From NCBI RefSeq assembly GCF_000829435.1, contig NZ_JXRP01000017.1, forward strand, positions 124,001 through 188,000: 64,000 nt of DNA, read 5' to 3'. Below the pieces are notes generated by a model that saw nothing but the letters and a program-made list of their open reading frames with translations, was not told where the DNA came from and searched no databases. Positions 44,007 through 52,345 of the stretch are shown here, piece after piece (positions within the stretch are counted from its first letter, which is position 1; the number at the start of each line of letters is the position of its first letter). A program made the translations under genes and the position numbers. The DNA is from Jeotgalibacillus soli. GTDB lineage: Bacteria; Bacillota; Bacilli; Bacillales; Jeotgalibacillaceae.

Positions 44007-44819
44007 TTGAAAAAGCATAATGAATTAAAATCGATTTTACAAGAGCCAAAATATTATCTAGATTACAAACAGAAAGATCTAGAGAGGAGGTTAGATGAAA
44101 TAGCATTATCTCCTGAAACAGAAAAGCAAATAAGAAATGAGCACACAAAAGAAGTCGCTAAATCAAAAGCTTTATCCTTGTTAGGGACGTTTGGAGAGGT
44201 AATTACTACATTTCTAGAATGGAACGATGGTGTAAACAAAGATATAACCGAGGCAAAAAAATCATTGCTACTGGCTCATTATATGGACAAAGTAGACGAT
44301 CATCGTTTATCGATTGACAAACTTAAAGAATTTTTAGTAAATCCACAAGGCAATACGCTGTTTAATAAAATATTGAGGATTTTGGATGACTCTCCTCCTG
44401 ATGGTGATCTCATTGAACATCTATCATCTGCTTTAAAATTCATTATTAATAATGAATCGTTCTCAAAGCTATTTGATATCCATAAGTTTTCTCTTTCGCA
44501 AATAGAAAGATTATCTCCTCAGGCATTAAGTGTTTTATCTGATTATAAAAACTTTCCGATTTTCAAAAAGTTCGAGATGGTTCAAGAAGGGAATAAAGTT
44601 AAAGAAGAATATCATCATGAACTAGCAAAAGCTTATTGCCACACAAAAGGGATAAAAGAAGAGTTAATAATTAACAGAGTCGGATACTCATTTTTCGAAC
44701 TTAAAAGAGCAGGGTTTATAGATGCTAAAAGGCTAAATGGTGATGGTGCAGTTGAAGTGTTTTTAACTACTCCCGGAAAAGAAATCACTCAATATTTAAC
44801 TATAAAAGAACGACATTAA
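44007..44819 (+). CDS. Cargo gene between tail and lysis modules, possible abortive-infection-type protein
   Basis: A 270-aa soluble, helix-rich, charged protein: MKKHNELKSILQEPKYYLDY, SLLGTFGEVITTFLEWNDGV, then a C-terminal winged-helix-like part (RVGYSFFELKRAGFIDAKRL, GAVEVFLTTPGKEITQYL). It has a TTG start and a lower GC content than the tail genes. It vaguely resembles DUF4393/Abi-alpha proteins, but I cannot confirm this. The position between receptor-binding and lysis genes is a well-known spot for lysogenic-conversion genes. Confidence 0.55.
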   Translation: MKKHNELKSILQEPKYYLDYKQKDLERRLDEIALSPETEKQIRNEHTKEVAKSKALSLLGTFGEVITTFLEWNDGVNKDITEAKKSLLLAHYMDKVDDHRLSIDKLKEFLVNPQGNTLFNKILRILDDSPPDGDLIEHLSSALKFIINNESFSKLFDIHKFSLSQIERLSPQALSVLSDYKNFPIFKKFEMVQEGNKVKEEYHHELAKAYCHTKGIKEELIINRVGYSFFELKRAGFIDAKRLNGDGAVEVFLTTPGKEITQYLTIKERH

Positions 44820-44876
44820 CTAATGAATTATAGAACTGTTGGAACAAACTGCGCAGCAACAAAAATAAGAATTAAT

Positions 44877-44912
44877 CAAGGATTACACAATAATGTGGAG
44901 TCCTTTTTTTGT
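44877..44912 (+). terminator. Intrinsic terminator
   Basis: AAGGATTACACA pairs imperfectly with TGTGGAGTCCTT and is followed by T7. It ends the cargo transcript before the lysis genes. Confidence 0.65.
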
Positions 44913-44994
44913 CGAAAAGAGGTGAACCTTGTTAAAAATTACAACACCAGTGCAAAGCTAGGTGTATTTTTTATGTCTAAAAAAGGAGGTCAGT

Positions 44995-45306
44995 ATGCAA
45001 ATAGCGCATGAAGTAGCAACATCCCAAGTGGTCTGGGCGATCCTTTGTATCTCCTTGGCCTTTTTAGTGATCAGAGAAATGAGGAAAGAGAATCTGGAAC
45101 GAGAAAAACAATTACAAGACTTATATAAAGAATCTCGTGTGGAATCAAAAGAAAGAGAAATGAGATTAATGGAACATTTGGAGCGCTCTAATGAATCACA
45201 GGAGCAAACTGCAGAAGCTCTTAAAGGTATTCAAAACACACTCGGTACGATCGAAGGTCGCGTGGATCGGATGGAGAAGAAAATTTATAGAAGGAGTGAA
45301 CAGTAA
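44995..45306 (+). CDS. BhlA/UviB-type holin-like protein
   Basis: A 103-aa protein with one N-terminal transmembrane helix (VVWAILCISLAFLVIREM) and a charged coiled coil (KEREMRLMEHLERSNESQEQ) ending in a basic KKIYRRSEQ. BhlA/UviB proteins act with or as holins. AAAAGGAGGT precedes ATG 44995. It overlaps the holin by one base. Confidence 0.85.
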   Translation: MQIAHEVATSQVVWAILCISLAFLVIREMRKENLEREKQLQDLYKESRVESKEREMRLMEHLERSNESQEQTAEALKGIQNTLGTIEGRVDRMEKKIYRRSEQ

Positions 45307-45596
45307 TGGAAAATCAAGAATTAATGGTCGAAGTATTGGTATTCGCCACGGTTTTGGCACCGATTGTTTTAGCAGTAGTAGAGCTTTTAAAACGGTCAGG
45401 ACCTATTAAGAAAAACTACATCCCACTCATCGCATTCGCGGTGGGTATTTTTATTGGCTTTGCAGCATCGCCATTTACTGATTTAGACACTGTCTTGCGA
45501 TTGTGGGCAGGGGGTTTTGCCGGTCTGTCAGCCACTGGACTTTTTGAAATCGGGAACAAGCGCACTGGATATACAATTAAGGAGGATGAAGAATAA
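45306..45596 (+). CDS. Holin (A118 Hol118-like)
   Basis: A 96-aa membrane protein with three hydrophobic stretches (LVFATVLAPIVLAVVELLK, YIPLIAFAVGIFIGFAA, LWAGGFAGLSATGLFEIG) and a charged tail. The WAGGFAGLSATGLFE block recalls Listeria A118 holin. It forms lesions that release the endolysin at lysis. Coupled to bhlA and the amidase by overlapping codons. Confidence 0.88.
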   Translation: MENQELMVEVLVFATVLAPIVLAVVELLKRSGPIKKNYIPLIAFAVGIFIGFAASPFTDLDTVLRLWAGGFAGLSATGLFEIGNKRTGYTIKEDEE

Positions 45597-46762
45597 TGAC
45601 ATACACATTTGAAAATCTACCACAATTGGTTGATATGAGAGGGAAACTGGCTTCCAAAGGTTCTTATGCTGATCGAAGAACTCCTTTGTCTCAGTGTACT
45701 AGAGCTTGGCATCACAGCCTTACACGAAAACATCTTGGCGGATCAGATGCTGCAAGCTTTGCCAAGTACCATGTTGAAACACTTGGTTGGCCAGGTGTAG
45801 GATATCATCTTGTCATCGAGCCTAAAAACATCATTCAAACGCCTAAAGGACCACGTGCACGTATCGTGTATGCTAATGACGTAAATAAGAGGACTTATAA
45901 TGTCGGTGATAGCAATGACCATGCGGTTGGGATTTGCGTTGCTGGTGATTATCGATATGAGGATTTAGTCGAAGCAACTAAGGCAACAATTGACGAGCTG
46001 CAGGAAGCTCTTGAAAAAGATCGGATCGGTAAGGCTGATAAATCTCACCATGAGTTTCCGGGCTATTCTTGGAAAGCATGCTGCGTATTCGATTACAAAG
46101 CGACATTTAAATTTCTTGATCACAAAGCACCTGTTACGGCTGTTCCTGATACGTATAAAATCCAAGAGGGAGACACCTTATGGAATATCGCTAATAACGA
46201 AGAAGGGATCACCGTTGCTGATCTATTAGCAGCTAATCCAGGTATCGATCCTTCTAAATTAAAAATTGGACAAGTTATCAATCTTGGTAAGGCGAAAGGA
46301 GCAGATAAACCAGCACCTGTTACGCCGGCTACTCCAACAATTAATAGTCCAGCTGTTAAAATCGGACAAACAATTACACTTAAATCATCTGCTTCAAAAT
46401 ATGCAACAGGACAAACAATCCCGAAAAATGTGACAGGTAAGAAATATACTGTAATGCAAGTTGCAACGGGAAGAGTGCTTCTTAAAGAGATTCTTTCATG
46501 GGTATTTACTTCTGATGTCACGACAGCATCACCTAAACCAGCCTCGTCGTTAGCAGGAAAACGAGTAGAAGCTATTGTGGGTTCGGTGAATTTCTACAAT
46601 ACTCCACGTTGGGCGAATCCAAGTGGACAATTCACACGAGGTCAAGGATGGACGATCATTGAACAAATCACAACAGAGGGTTCTCTACAACTGAAGGTTA
46701 AAAATTCAAGAGGTCAGATCTATTACGTTACAGCTCGTAAGGATCTAGTGAAAATCATTTAA
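45596..46762 (+). CDS. Endolysin: N-acetylmuramoyl-L-alanine amidase with LysM
   Basis: A 388-aa enzyme. Residues ~30-175 are an Amidase_2/PGRP-like zinc amidase: His39/His40 (AWHHSL), His151/152 (KSHHEFPGYSW) and Cys162/163 (ACC) are the likely zinc ligands. Residues ~186-231 are a LysM repeat (YKIQEGDTLWNIAN ... GQVINLG). Two further wall-binding segments (about 250-310 and 320-388) follow. No signal peptide is present, so the holin releases it. Confidence 0.92.
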   Translation: MTYTFENLPQLVDMRGKLASKGSYADRRTPLSQCTRAWHHSLTRKHLGGSDAASFAKYHVETLGWPGVGYHLVIEPKNIIQTPKGPRARIVYANDVNKRTYNVGDSNDHAVGICVAGDYRYEDLVEATKATIDELQEALEKDRIGKADKSHHEFPGYSWKACCVFDYKATFKFLDHKAPVTAVPDTYKIQEGDTLWNIANNEEGITVADLLAANPGIDPSKLKIGQVINLGKAKGADKPAPVTPATPTINSPAVKIGQTITLKSSASKYATGQTIPKNVTGKKYTVMQVATGRVLLKEILSWVFTSDVTTASPKPASSLAGKRVEAIVGSVNFYNTPRWANPSGQFTRGQGWTIIEQITTEGSLQLKVKNSRGQIYYVTARKDLVKII

Positions 46763-46797
46763 TAATTTAAAGCCCTCGGCCGGTCGACCAGGACATT

Positions 46798-46837
46798 AAA
46801 GCCCCTCTACCAATCGGTACAGGGGCTTTTTTTATTT
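46798..46837 (+). terminator. Terminator after the lysis cassette
   Basis: AAAGCCCCT / AGGGGCTTT stem with T7, at the junction with the opposing 46836-47561 gene. It ends the late transcript. Confidence 0.88.
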
Positions 46838-47561
46838 ATTCTATTGTATCTGCCATCACAGCAGGGACTGTAATTTCCCATCCTGCTTGTGAAGTATAAC
46901 TGTATCCTCCATAGACTTCTCCATAAAAAGTTACTACATCTTCAGCAACAAATTCTGTATATCCTGCATACTCAACCCAAATAACATCATTAAAATCATA
47001 GCCGTATGAAGATTCTGTTACGGCTACACGCATGATCGTATAATCGTCACTTTCATTTATTTCAAGAATTTCACCCGTATAAGTCACATATTCACCTGTG
47101 TAACGATCTGGATTTTTTTCCATTTGTGCGTATTCTATGGTTTGTGCATTAGCTTTTTTGTCAGCTAGTTCTTGAGCTGCGGCTGCCTCTGCTGCAGCGG
47201 CTTCTTCAGCTGCTTTTGCTTCAGCTTCAGCTTTCTCTTTTGCTTCTTGTTCGGCTTTGGCCTTAGCATCGGCTTCTTCTTTTGCTTTCGCTTCCTCCTC
47301 AGCTGCTGCTTGTGCCGCCTTTTCTTCTTCAGTCAGTTCTTTTTCAACAGTTTCTTCGGCTTCAACCTCATTATCTGTAGCTACGGTAGTTGTATCTATA
47401 TTCATCATACCGACAAAAAACAAAGCAGTACATCCTACCCACATCATCGAATATTTTTTCACCTTACCATTCTTTTTAATAGCAGCTATAATCACCATCA
47501 CTAAAAATGTAAGTCCAGCGAAAAACGCCACGAACATCAACACGCCTCCATTAATATCCAC
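46836..47561 (-). CDS. Membrane-anchored coiled-coil protein with a C-terminal OB-like domain
   Basis: A 241-aa protein: two hydrophobic helices (LMFVAFFAGLTFLVMVIIAA, YSMMWVGCTALFFVGM), then ~70 residues of Ala/Glu/Lys coiled coil (about 70-140), and a beta-rich C-terminus (RYTGEYVTYTGEILEINESD, DVIWVEYAGYTEFVAEDVVT) that looks like a tRNA_anti/OB-type barrel. GTG start after AAGGAGG. It is divergent from yolD and opposes the late transcript, so it is probably expressed in the lysogen. A surface or superinfection role is possible. Confidence 0.65.
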   Translation of the reverse strand: MDINGGVLMFVAFFAGLTFLVMVIIAAIKKNGKVKKYSMMWVGCTALFFVGMMNIDTTTVATDNEVEAEETVEKELTEEEKAAQAAAEEEAKAKEEADAKAKAEQEAKEKAEAEAKAAEEAAAAEAAAAQELADKKANAQTIEYAQMEKNPDRYTGEYVTYTGEILEINESDDYTIMRVAVTESSYGYDFNDVIWVEYAGYTEFVAEDVVTFYGEVYGGYSYTSQAGWEITVPAVMADTIE

Positions 47562-47660
47562 TTTTATTCCTCCTTTGTATCTATATATCTATTCTACAGG
47601 AATATTAGGACAAAAGGTTTATATATTTTTACATTTATCTATTTAATTTTGCTTATCATA

Positions 47661-47674
47661 AGAACAAATGTTCG
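47661..47674 (+). promoter_or_regulatory. LexA (SOS) box before yolD-like gene
   Basis: AGAACAAATGTTCG has GAAC-N4-GTTC and lies directly before a TATAAT (47676-47681). It agrees well with the Bacillus LexA site. Confidence 0.75.
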
Positions 47675-47711
47675 CTATAATATCCCTATCAATTAAAAAG
47701 GGGAGTTACAT

Positions 47712-48062
47712 ATGAACGATCCATTCGACAACAAGATCCGAGATCGTGGCTTGATCAAGTGGCAAGGCTTCTTTATGCCCGAACACAAGGCAATGATTAA
47801 TGAAATGCATGAAGAGCAAAATAAAGTGGATAAACCATATGTAGATGGATGGACTCTTAATGAATTCGAATCGAAATTGATCTGGGCACATAATGAACAG
47901 TTGGAAGTATTAATTAAACGATGGCGATCCGGAGTCATTGAAGAGTTCAAAGGGATTGTGCTGCGGTTTGATCAATCCATACAGCAGATATTTATTGAGA
48001 CATCTGAGGGGCTTGAGCGCATAGGATTTTATGAAATTGTAAATGTAGATGTACCGGATTAA
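47712..48062 (+). CDS. YolD-family protein
   Basis: A 116-aa protein beginning with the family motif IRDRGLIKWQGFFMPEHKAM, with a WYL-like C-terminal half (FKGIVLRFDQSIQQIFIETS, ERIGFYEIVNVDV). YolD genes normally precede a Y-family DNA polymerase (UvrX) and are SOS-induced. Here a LexA box is present but the polymerase is absent, and the next gene encodes a membrane protein. GGGGAG precedes ATG 47712. Confidence 0.87.
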   Translation: MNDPFDNKIRDRGLIKWQGFFMPEHKAMINEMHEEQNKVDKPYVDGWTLNEFESKLIWAHNEQLEVLIKRWRSGVIEEFKGIVLRFDQSIQQIFIETSEGLERIGFYEIVNVDVPD

Positions 48063-48411
48063 AAAGAAAATCCAATACGTAAGATTCGCATTTGGTATAA
48101 TAAAGAAAAAAAGGAATGATTTAACGCCTAATATACTTAGATGGGTTGGTTACATATTAATCGTTAGTGGGGTAATAGCGTTATTTTATATTTGGTCTAA
48201 TTTGAAAATTTTAGATCCTACATCTTTTTTGAATGATAATTTAGATTTGTTGGCCCCTCACCCATATAGAGGACTAATCGCCTTTGGGACATTTTTTAGT
48301 TCTTTTGCTCTTGGTATATTATTTGTTGCTGCTGGGAATGTTTATGAACATCTAATGAGTGATTATGAACGTGAATATGATGATCCTAGAGAACGTCTAG
48401 GGTCTAAATGA
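48049..48411 (+). CDS. Small membrane protein after yolD
   Basis: A 120-aa protein with a basic N-terminus (MYRIKKKIQYVRFAFGIIKK) and two hydrophobic helices (about 30-50 and 76-98). It overlaps yolD by 14 bases, so it may be co-induced by DNA damage. No family is recognised. The overlap is longer than usual and the true start could be a later codon. Confidence 0.55.
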   Translation: MYRIKKKIQYVRFAFGIIKKKRNDLTPNILRWVGYILIVSGVIALFYIWSNLKILDPTSFLNDNLDLLAPHPYRGLIAFGTFFSSFALGILFVAAGNVYEHLMSDYEREYDDPRERLGSK

Positions 48412-48455
48412 TTTAACACCAAAAATAAAAACCCAAAGCCACCAGGCCGAGGGTT

Positions 48456-48608
48456 TTAATTATCATCCTTTGTAGCAAACCAAAACACCGCATCAGCTTC
48501 TATCTTTCCCATGATCTTTTTCCACTTATCTTCATCGTGATCGACCATCACCCTGACAACGCCATCCATTAAACAAACCACCGTTCCAATGAATTGATCT
48601 TCTGTCAT
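48456..48608 (-). CDS. 50-aa small protein near the right prophage end
   Basis: MTEDQFIGTVVCLMDGVVRV then MVDHDEDKWKKIMGKIEADA and VFWFATKDDN. CAAAGGAGCG lies before the ATG on the minus strand. It has the look of a small DUF-type phage protein. It ends at a hairpin shared with the preceding plus-strand gene. Function unknown. Confidence 0.6.
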   Translation of the reverse strand: MTEDQFIGTVVCLMDGVVRVMVDHDEDKWKKIMGKIEADAVFWFATKDDN

Positions 48609-48669
48609 ATAATCGCTCCTTTGATATGATATTGAAAAGGAATAATGATGTGCTTAGTTTGGTAAGTCT

Positions 48670-48687
48670 GCTTACCGTTTGCTTACC
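48670..48687 (+). promoter_or_regulatory. Right arm-type integrase site pair
   Basis: GCTTACC at 48670 and 48681, 11 bp apart and in the same orientation as the left pair. An inverted GGTAAG sits at 48661. They lie 114-131 bp from the attR core. Confidence 0.6.
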
Positions 48688-48800
48688 GATTTTTTTCTAG
48701 AACGCTCAAATCGATTCCTTGAAACTCCTAAGAACGTTGATATGACGGTATTTATAACTAATGTTTTCTGTCAGTGTTTTATTAATTCCATGCGAGCCGT

Positions 48801-48847
48801 TACCTTGACAGGGTAGAGGTCGCTGGTTCGAACCCAGTCGGAATCAT
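48801..48847 (+). repeat. attR: right prophage attachment repeat
   Basis: 47 bp identical to 8470-8516 except A48832. The tRNA 5' half is absent, so this is not a tRNA gene. A hairpin with T-run (AAGGCTTTCAAAGTCTTGG...) follows at about 48855-48885. Confidence 0.93.
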
Positions 48848-49244
48848 CAGTAGCACCAAGGCTTTCAAAGTCTTGGTGCTTTTTATTTTGGCTATTTGCC
48901 CACTCAATTTTAATGTTAACTGCTCATTAAAATAACTTCGATCCAAAAAAATATTGATATAAAGGGCTTATTAACCATAATAATATATTAACAAAAGCTA
49001 GGTTTTATTTTGACAAGGTAGCGGTCGCTAGTTCGAAACCAGTCTGAATCATACTTCGCTGTCAAGTGCATTATCAACGTTCATGGTGACTTTTCTATGT
49101 CGATAACGTAACGTTGACACGCTTTATACTTATTTCATCGGGACGATCCATCATAGCTATTGAACAAAAAAAGGAATCACTAAGTTGATATTATTTATTG
49201 TATATTTTGATGTTAAATAAAATAGAAAAAATGACGATATAAGA
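48848..49244. other. Scar DNA between attR and the chemoreceptor leader
   Basis: AT-rich, no coding potential. It contains the third tRNA-Val repeat (49006-49052) and imperfect dyads (AACGTTCATGG / ATAACGTAACGTTGAC). Probably relics of an older integrated element. Confidence 0.45.
49006..49052 (+). repeat. Degenerate third copy of the tRNA-Val attachment repeat
   Basis: TTGACAAGGTAGCGGTCGCT and the following GTTCGAAACCAGTCTGAATC align with attL/attR over 47 bp without gaps, with about eight mismatches. It also shares the two bases after the repeat with the left copy. It marks an older integration event. Confidence 0.85.
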
Positions 49245-49325
49245 ATAAATACCTATTAAAGTAGTAAATCTATAGCCCTAAGTCAGAACTATTCTGGTAG
49301 GTGGGTTACCATATAAGATGGCTTT
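49245..49325 (+). ncRNA. Cyclic-di-GMP-I riboswitch-like leader (divergent or decayed)
   Basis: ACCTATTAAAGTAG, CTATAGCCCTAAGTCA, TATTCTGGTAGGTGGG and TTACC occur in the order of the c-di-GMP-I (GEMM) aptamer's P2, the CCTAAG tetraloop receptor and the P3 GGTTACC end. The GAAA loop is reduced to AAA, and the usual GACGCAAAGC joining segment is shortened to TAAATC. It lies ~115 bp before a chemoreceptor gene, a class often controlled by this riboswitch. Ligand binding may be lost. Confidence 0.5.
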
Positions 49326-49440
49326 AATTTTATAGACCTATCTTTTTTGGAGATTTTTTTTACTATTATTAATATCATTTTATAAAAATTGGTTTAATAA
49401 GAACCTTTTTAAGAATATATGGAGAGTGACGGGTGACGAA

Positions 49441-51417
49441 ATGAGGTTAGTTGTTAAAAACACGATTGTTATTAGTTTATTAATTACAATATCCATGATA
49501 AGTATTTCTGCATTTGGATATATGAAAGCAAAAGACTTTCTATATGATAGATTTCAAGAACAAGCTTATAGTCAACTTGAATCGGTAAAAGCGAATATAG
49601 ACATTTGGATAAAAGGTAAACAAGAAACAATGGAATATATGGCTGAAGCGGATGAATTAAAAGTAAATGATGGAAAAAAAGCAGACGCTCTTGGGTATAG
49701 AATATCACAAAGGATGGATAACCCAGATGCTTTCGCCTATATGGATGCTGAAGGTTTCTTATACTTGGGTGGAAATAAAATTCCAGTTGGTGACTATGAA
49801 CACTATAAAGGCGGTATGGATAAACTTACAAAAACATATAATCCAGTTCCTTCACAATCACCAAGTTTAGATGGAGCTCCGATCGTTTTATCTTCTTCAC
49901 CTATATACGGTAATAACGGAGAGGTTATAGGTGTTGCATCGGGTGGTCATCAAATCGAAAGCCTAATGAATATTATCTCCAACATAACATTAGGAGATAG
50001 TGGATACGTAACGGTTTTTACGAATGACGGTACCGTTGTTGCAGGTCAAAATAAAGAAGACATTCTTAATATGAAAATTGCAGACTACGAAAATAACGAT
50101 TTGGATAAATTGGTTGAAAATAGTATGAAAGGTAAAACAGGCTTAGTCGAAACGAACTTTAACGGTGAGAACAGTTTAATTTATTATAGCAAGGCAGAAG
50201 AAATGGATTGGGGCATTATGATTTCAGTCCCAACGAGTGAAGCATTTGCGGATGCAAATTCATTATTGAATTATTTTATTATTATTACGATTATCTTCAT
50301 TGTAATAGGTGCCATAATAAATTATGTAATTAATATGAGATCTTTAAAACCAATTAATGAAGTTAATCTTAAAATAGAAGAATTGGCCAATAACGAGGGC
50401 GATTTAACACAAAGATTAAGCATTAAGAGAAAAGATGAAATTGGTAGTTTGGCAAAAAGCTTTAATTCTCTACTGGATAGTTTGCAGGAATTAATTGGTA
50501 GCATTCTCCATAAAGGAGAAGTTGTTGCAGAAAACACTGCTGTTCTATCTAATCATGCGGAGGAAATGGTTCAATTATCTGGTGCCGTTACAAAGAATGT
50601 TCAAATTTCAGCAGAATTATCTACGGAACAAGAAAGAGGAAACAAAAAGAATTTAGAATCAATTAATGGGATTACGCAAAGTGTAGCAGAGATTAAAGAC
50701 CATTCCTTATTGGTATCTGAGAAAACAAAGAATTCTTACAAAGAAGTTGAGAAAGCGAATGAGGAAGTTATTTCATTGTTAAGTCAAATGTCTGTTATAC
50801 AGAACTCTGTTCGAAATTCATCCGAGATTGTAAGGAAATTAGGAAACCGTTCATCTGAAATTGGAAATATCATTGAAATGATTACTGGAATCTCAGAACA
50901 AACCAATTTACTTGCATTAAATGCTTCAATTGAGGCAGCTAGAGCTGGCGAACATGGAAAAGGATTTGCTGTTGTTGCTAATGAAGTTAAAAAGTTAGCG
51001 GAGGAATCTGCTCAGTCAGCAAAACAAATTTCCGAGCTTGTAAACGAGATACAAACAGAGACTTCTAATGCGGTCGTGGAGATTGAATCCGGAACAAACC
51101 AATTTAGAGCAGGTATGGAAAAATTAAAAGATGTAAATGGAAGCTTACAAGATGTATACCACTCGTCTAAGGAGTCTTCGAATGAGGTAGATAAAATATT
51201 TATAGAAATTGATAACCTACTTTCTAAGGTAGAAGATGTAGAAGGAATAATTAATGATAATTCAAAGAAATCTTTGGAATCAACTAAGTACATTCGTGAA
51301 GTTGCCTCTTCTTCAGAAGAGCAGTTACTTTCTATACAAGATATTAAAGCTTCAATAGAAAAAACTGCGCAATTCGCCGAAGAATTGAGTGATTTATTGA
51401 ATCGATTTAAAATATAA
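49441..51417 (+). CDS. Methyl-accepting chemotaxis protein with dCache sensor
   Basis: A 658-aa chemoreceptor: helix ([20 protein letters not shown]), extracellular dCache domain (~30-280; [17 protein letters not shown]), second helix ([20 protein letters not shown]), HAMP ([20 protein letters not shown]) and a signalling domain with the hairpin tip [20 protein letters not shown] and [20 protein letters not shown]. It lies between the third and fourth tRNA repeats, so it is probably cargo of an older island. ATG 49441 is taken; GTG 49426 is possible. The ligand is unknown. Confidence 0.93.
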   Translation: MRLVVKNTIVISLLITISMISISAFGYMKAKDFLYDRFQEQAYSQLESVKANIDIWIKGKQETMEYMAEADELKVNDGKKADALGYRISQRMDNPDAFAYMDAEGFLYLGGNKIPVGDYEHYKGGMDKLTKTYNPVPSQSPSLDGAPIVLSSSPIYGNNGEVIGVASGGHQIESLMNIISNITLGDSGYVTVFTNDGTVVAGQNKEDILNMKIADYENNDLDKLVENSMKGKTGLVETNFNGENSLIYYSKAEEMDWGIMISVPTSEAFADANSLLNYFIIITIIFIVIGAIINYVINMRSLKPINEVNLKIEELANNEGDLTQRLSIKRKDEIGSLAKSFNSLLDSLQELIGSILHKGEVVAENTAVLSNHAEEMVQLSGAVTKNVQISAELSTEQERGNKKNLESINGITQSVAEIKDHSLLVSEKTKNSYKEVEKANEEVISLLSQMSVIQNSVRNSSEIVRKLGNRSSEIGNIIEMITGISEQTNLLALNASIEAARAGEHGKGFAVVANEVKKLAEESAQSAKQISELVNEIQTETSNAVVEIESGTNQFRAGMEKLKDVNGSLQDVYHSSKESSNEVDKIFIEIDNLLSKVEDVEGIINDNSKKSLESTKYIREVASSSEEQLLSIQDIKASIEKTAQFAEELSDLLNRFKI

Positions 51418-52120
51418 GTCAATTTAATTAATCTAGGGTATATAAAGGTAAAAACTATTACATTCATATTTGTGACTCCTATGACTCTTTGTGCACAGAC
51501 CTTTAATTATTGGACTTAATGGAATGAATTCATACAAAAATGCTGTATAAAAGACAGTTTAGAAAATTGACAGGGTGGAGCTCGCTGGTTCGAGCCAAGT
51601 CAAAATCATACGAAAAACCCCTTGATCCTATTGGCTTTAAGGGGGTTCTTTATTCCTTTATTGTGGATGGAGACTTGTAATATAGGTTGACACCGGCCAC
51701 TATTACGGTAGACATACCACTATTATAAATGGTATATCAATATAGGTTTAAATATTGTTTCTGTAATTAAAATTTTTATTAAGAAAAAACAAGTAAGGCT
51801 CATTAATAAATCATAGCCTTTACCTTAAACTAAAGTCCGCACAAAATAATGCGCTTTATTAATTTTTTGGTGTTCAGTAGCCTCAACCAACAACTCCAGT
51901 TGAATCGATAGATATATCATGCTCATATCATTATCGGCCAAAATTTTGAGCTAGCTAATGAGTTATTACATCCCAACTGAATAAGATTTTTTGCGGCAAA
52001 AATCTGTAAAAACCAATGCAAAACTCTTCACCGTTCTCTAGTAAAATACAATCCGTTACTCTTGCATTCGCTTTTACCAAAACATATTCAACTAGTCACA
52101 TATTTTGAAGAGAAAATACC
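51418..52120. other. Scar DNA with the fourth tRNA repeat
   Basis: No convincing gene. It holds the fourth attachment-like repeat with its terminator, a TTGACA (51687-51692) and an ATACCA-N10-TGGTAT dyad (51714-51735). The rest is AT-rich and featureless. Confidence 0.45.
51563..51609 (+). repeat. Degenerate fourth copy of the tRNA-Val attachment repeat with its terminator
   Basis: TTGACAGGGTGGAGCTCGCT and GGTTCGAGCCAAGTCAAAAT align to attL over 47 bp with about eight mismatches. The following AAAAACCCCTTGATCCTATT and GGCTTTAAGGGGGTT match the terminator inside the left prophage end, so the homology extends past the tRNA. Confidence 0.85.
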
Positions 52121-52145
52121 AAAGCCCTGCTAAAAAGCAGGGCCT
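52121..52145 (-). terminator. Terminator of the 52145 gene
   Basis: GCCCTGC / GCAGGGC stem (52124-52130 and 52137-52143), read on the minus strand right after the stop codon. Confidence 0.75.
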
Positions 52146-52345
52146 TAGTAAACTATTTTTTTTGATCGCTGTTCATTTATCCACCAATCAATATGATCTA
52201 GATTAAAAACAATCATATTTTTAAATGGTTTGTGATGTGGTATTTCTCTTCTTAGTATTAGAACATTAATTTTTTCTTCGGTCACAGGATAATTTTCTGA
52301 GTCTAGATACGCAATCAAACTTTTTATTCCATTGACTTTTCTCAT
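52145..52345 (-). CDS. Excisionase-like small DNA-binding protein
   Basis: A 66-aa winged-helix-like protein: VNGIKSLIAYLDSENYPVTE, INVLILRREIPHHKPF and NMIVFNLDHIDWWINEQR. The 'IPHHKP...IVFNLDHIDWWI' pattern is that of excisionase/MerR-type helix-turn-helix proteins. GGAGGTGATTAG precedes the ATG. Lying beyond the degenerate attachment repeats, it may be the last gene of an older element. Confidence 0.65.
   Translation of the reverse strand: MRKVNGIKSLIAYLDSENYPVTEEKINVLILRREIPHHKPFKNMIVFNLDHIDWWINEQRSKKIVY

Noticed and set aside
44823-45011. 62-codon frame before the BhlA gene
   Set aside because: It crosses a terminator hairpin and the ribosome site of bhlA and has no ribosome site itself.
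47172-47646. Phe/Ser/Cys- and Ala/Ser-rich frames opposite the coiled-coil gene
   Set aside because: Low-complexity shadows of the Ala/Glu/Lys coiled coil.
48801-48847. Second tRNA-Val gene at the right prophage end
   Set aside because: Only the 3' half is present; the acceptor 5' strand and D-arm are absent, so it is an attachment repeat.
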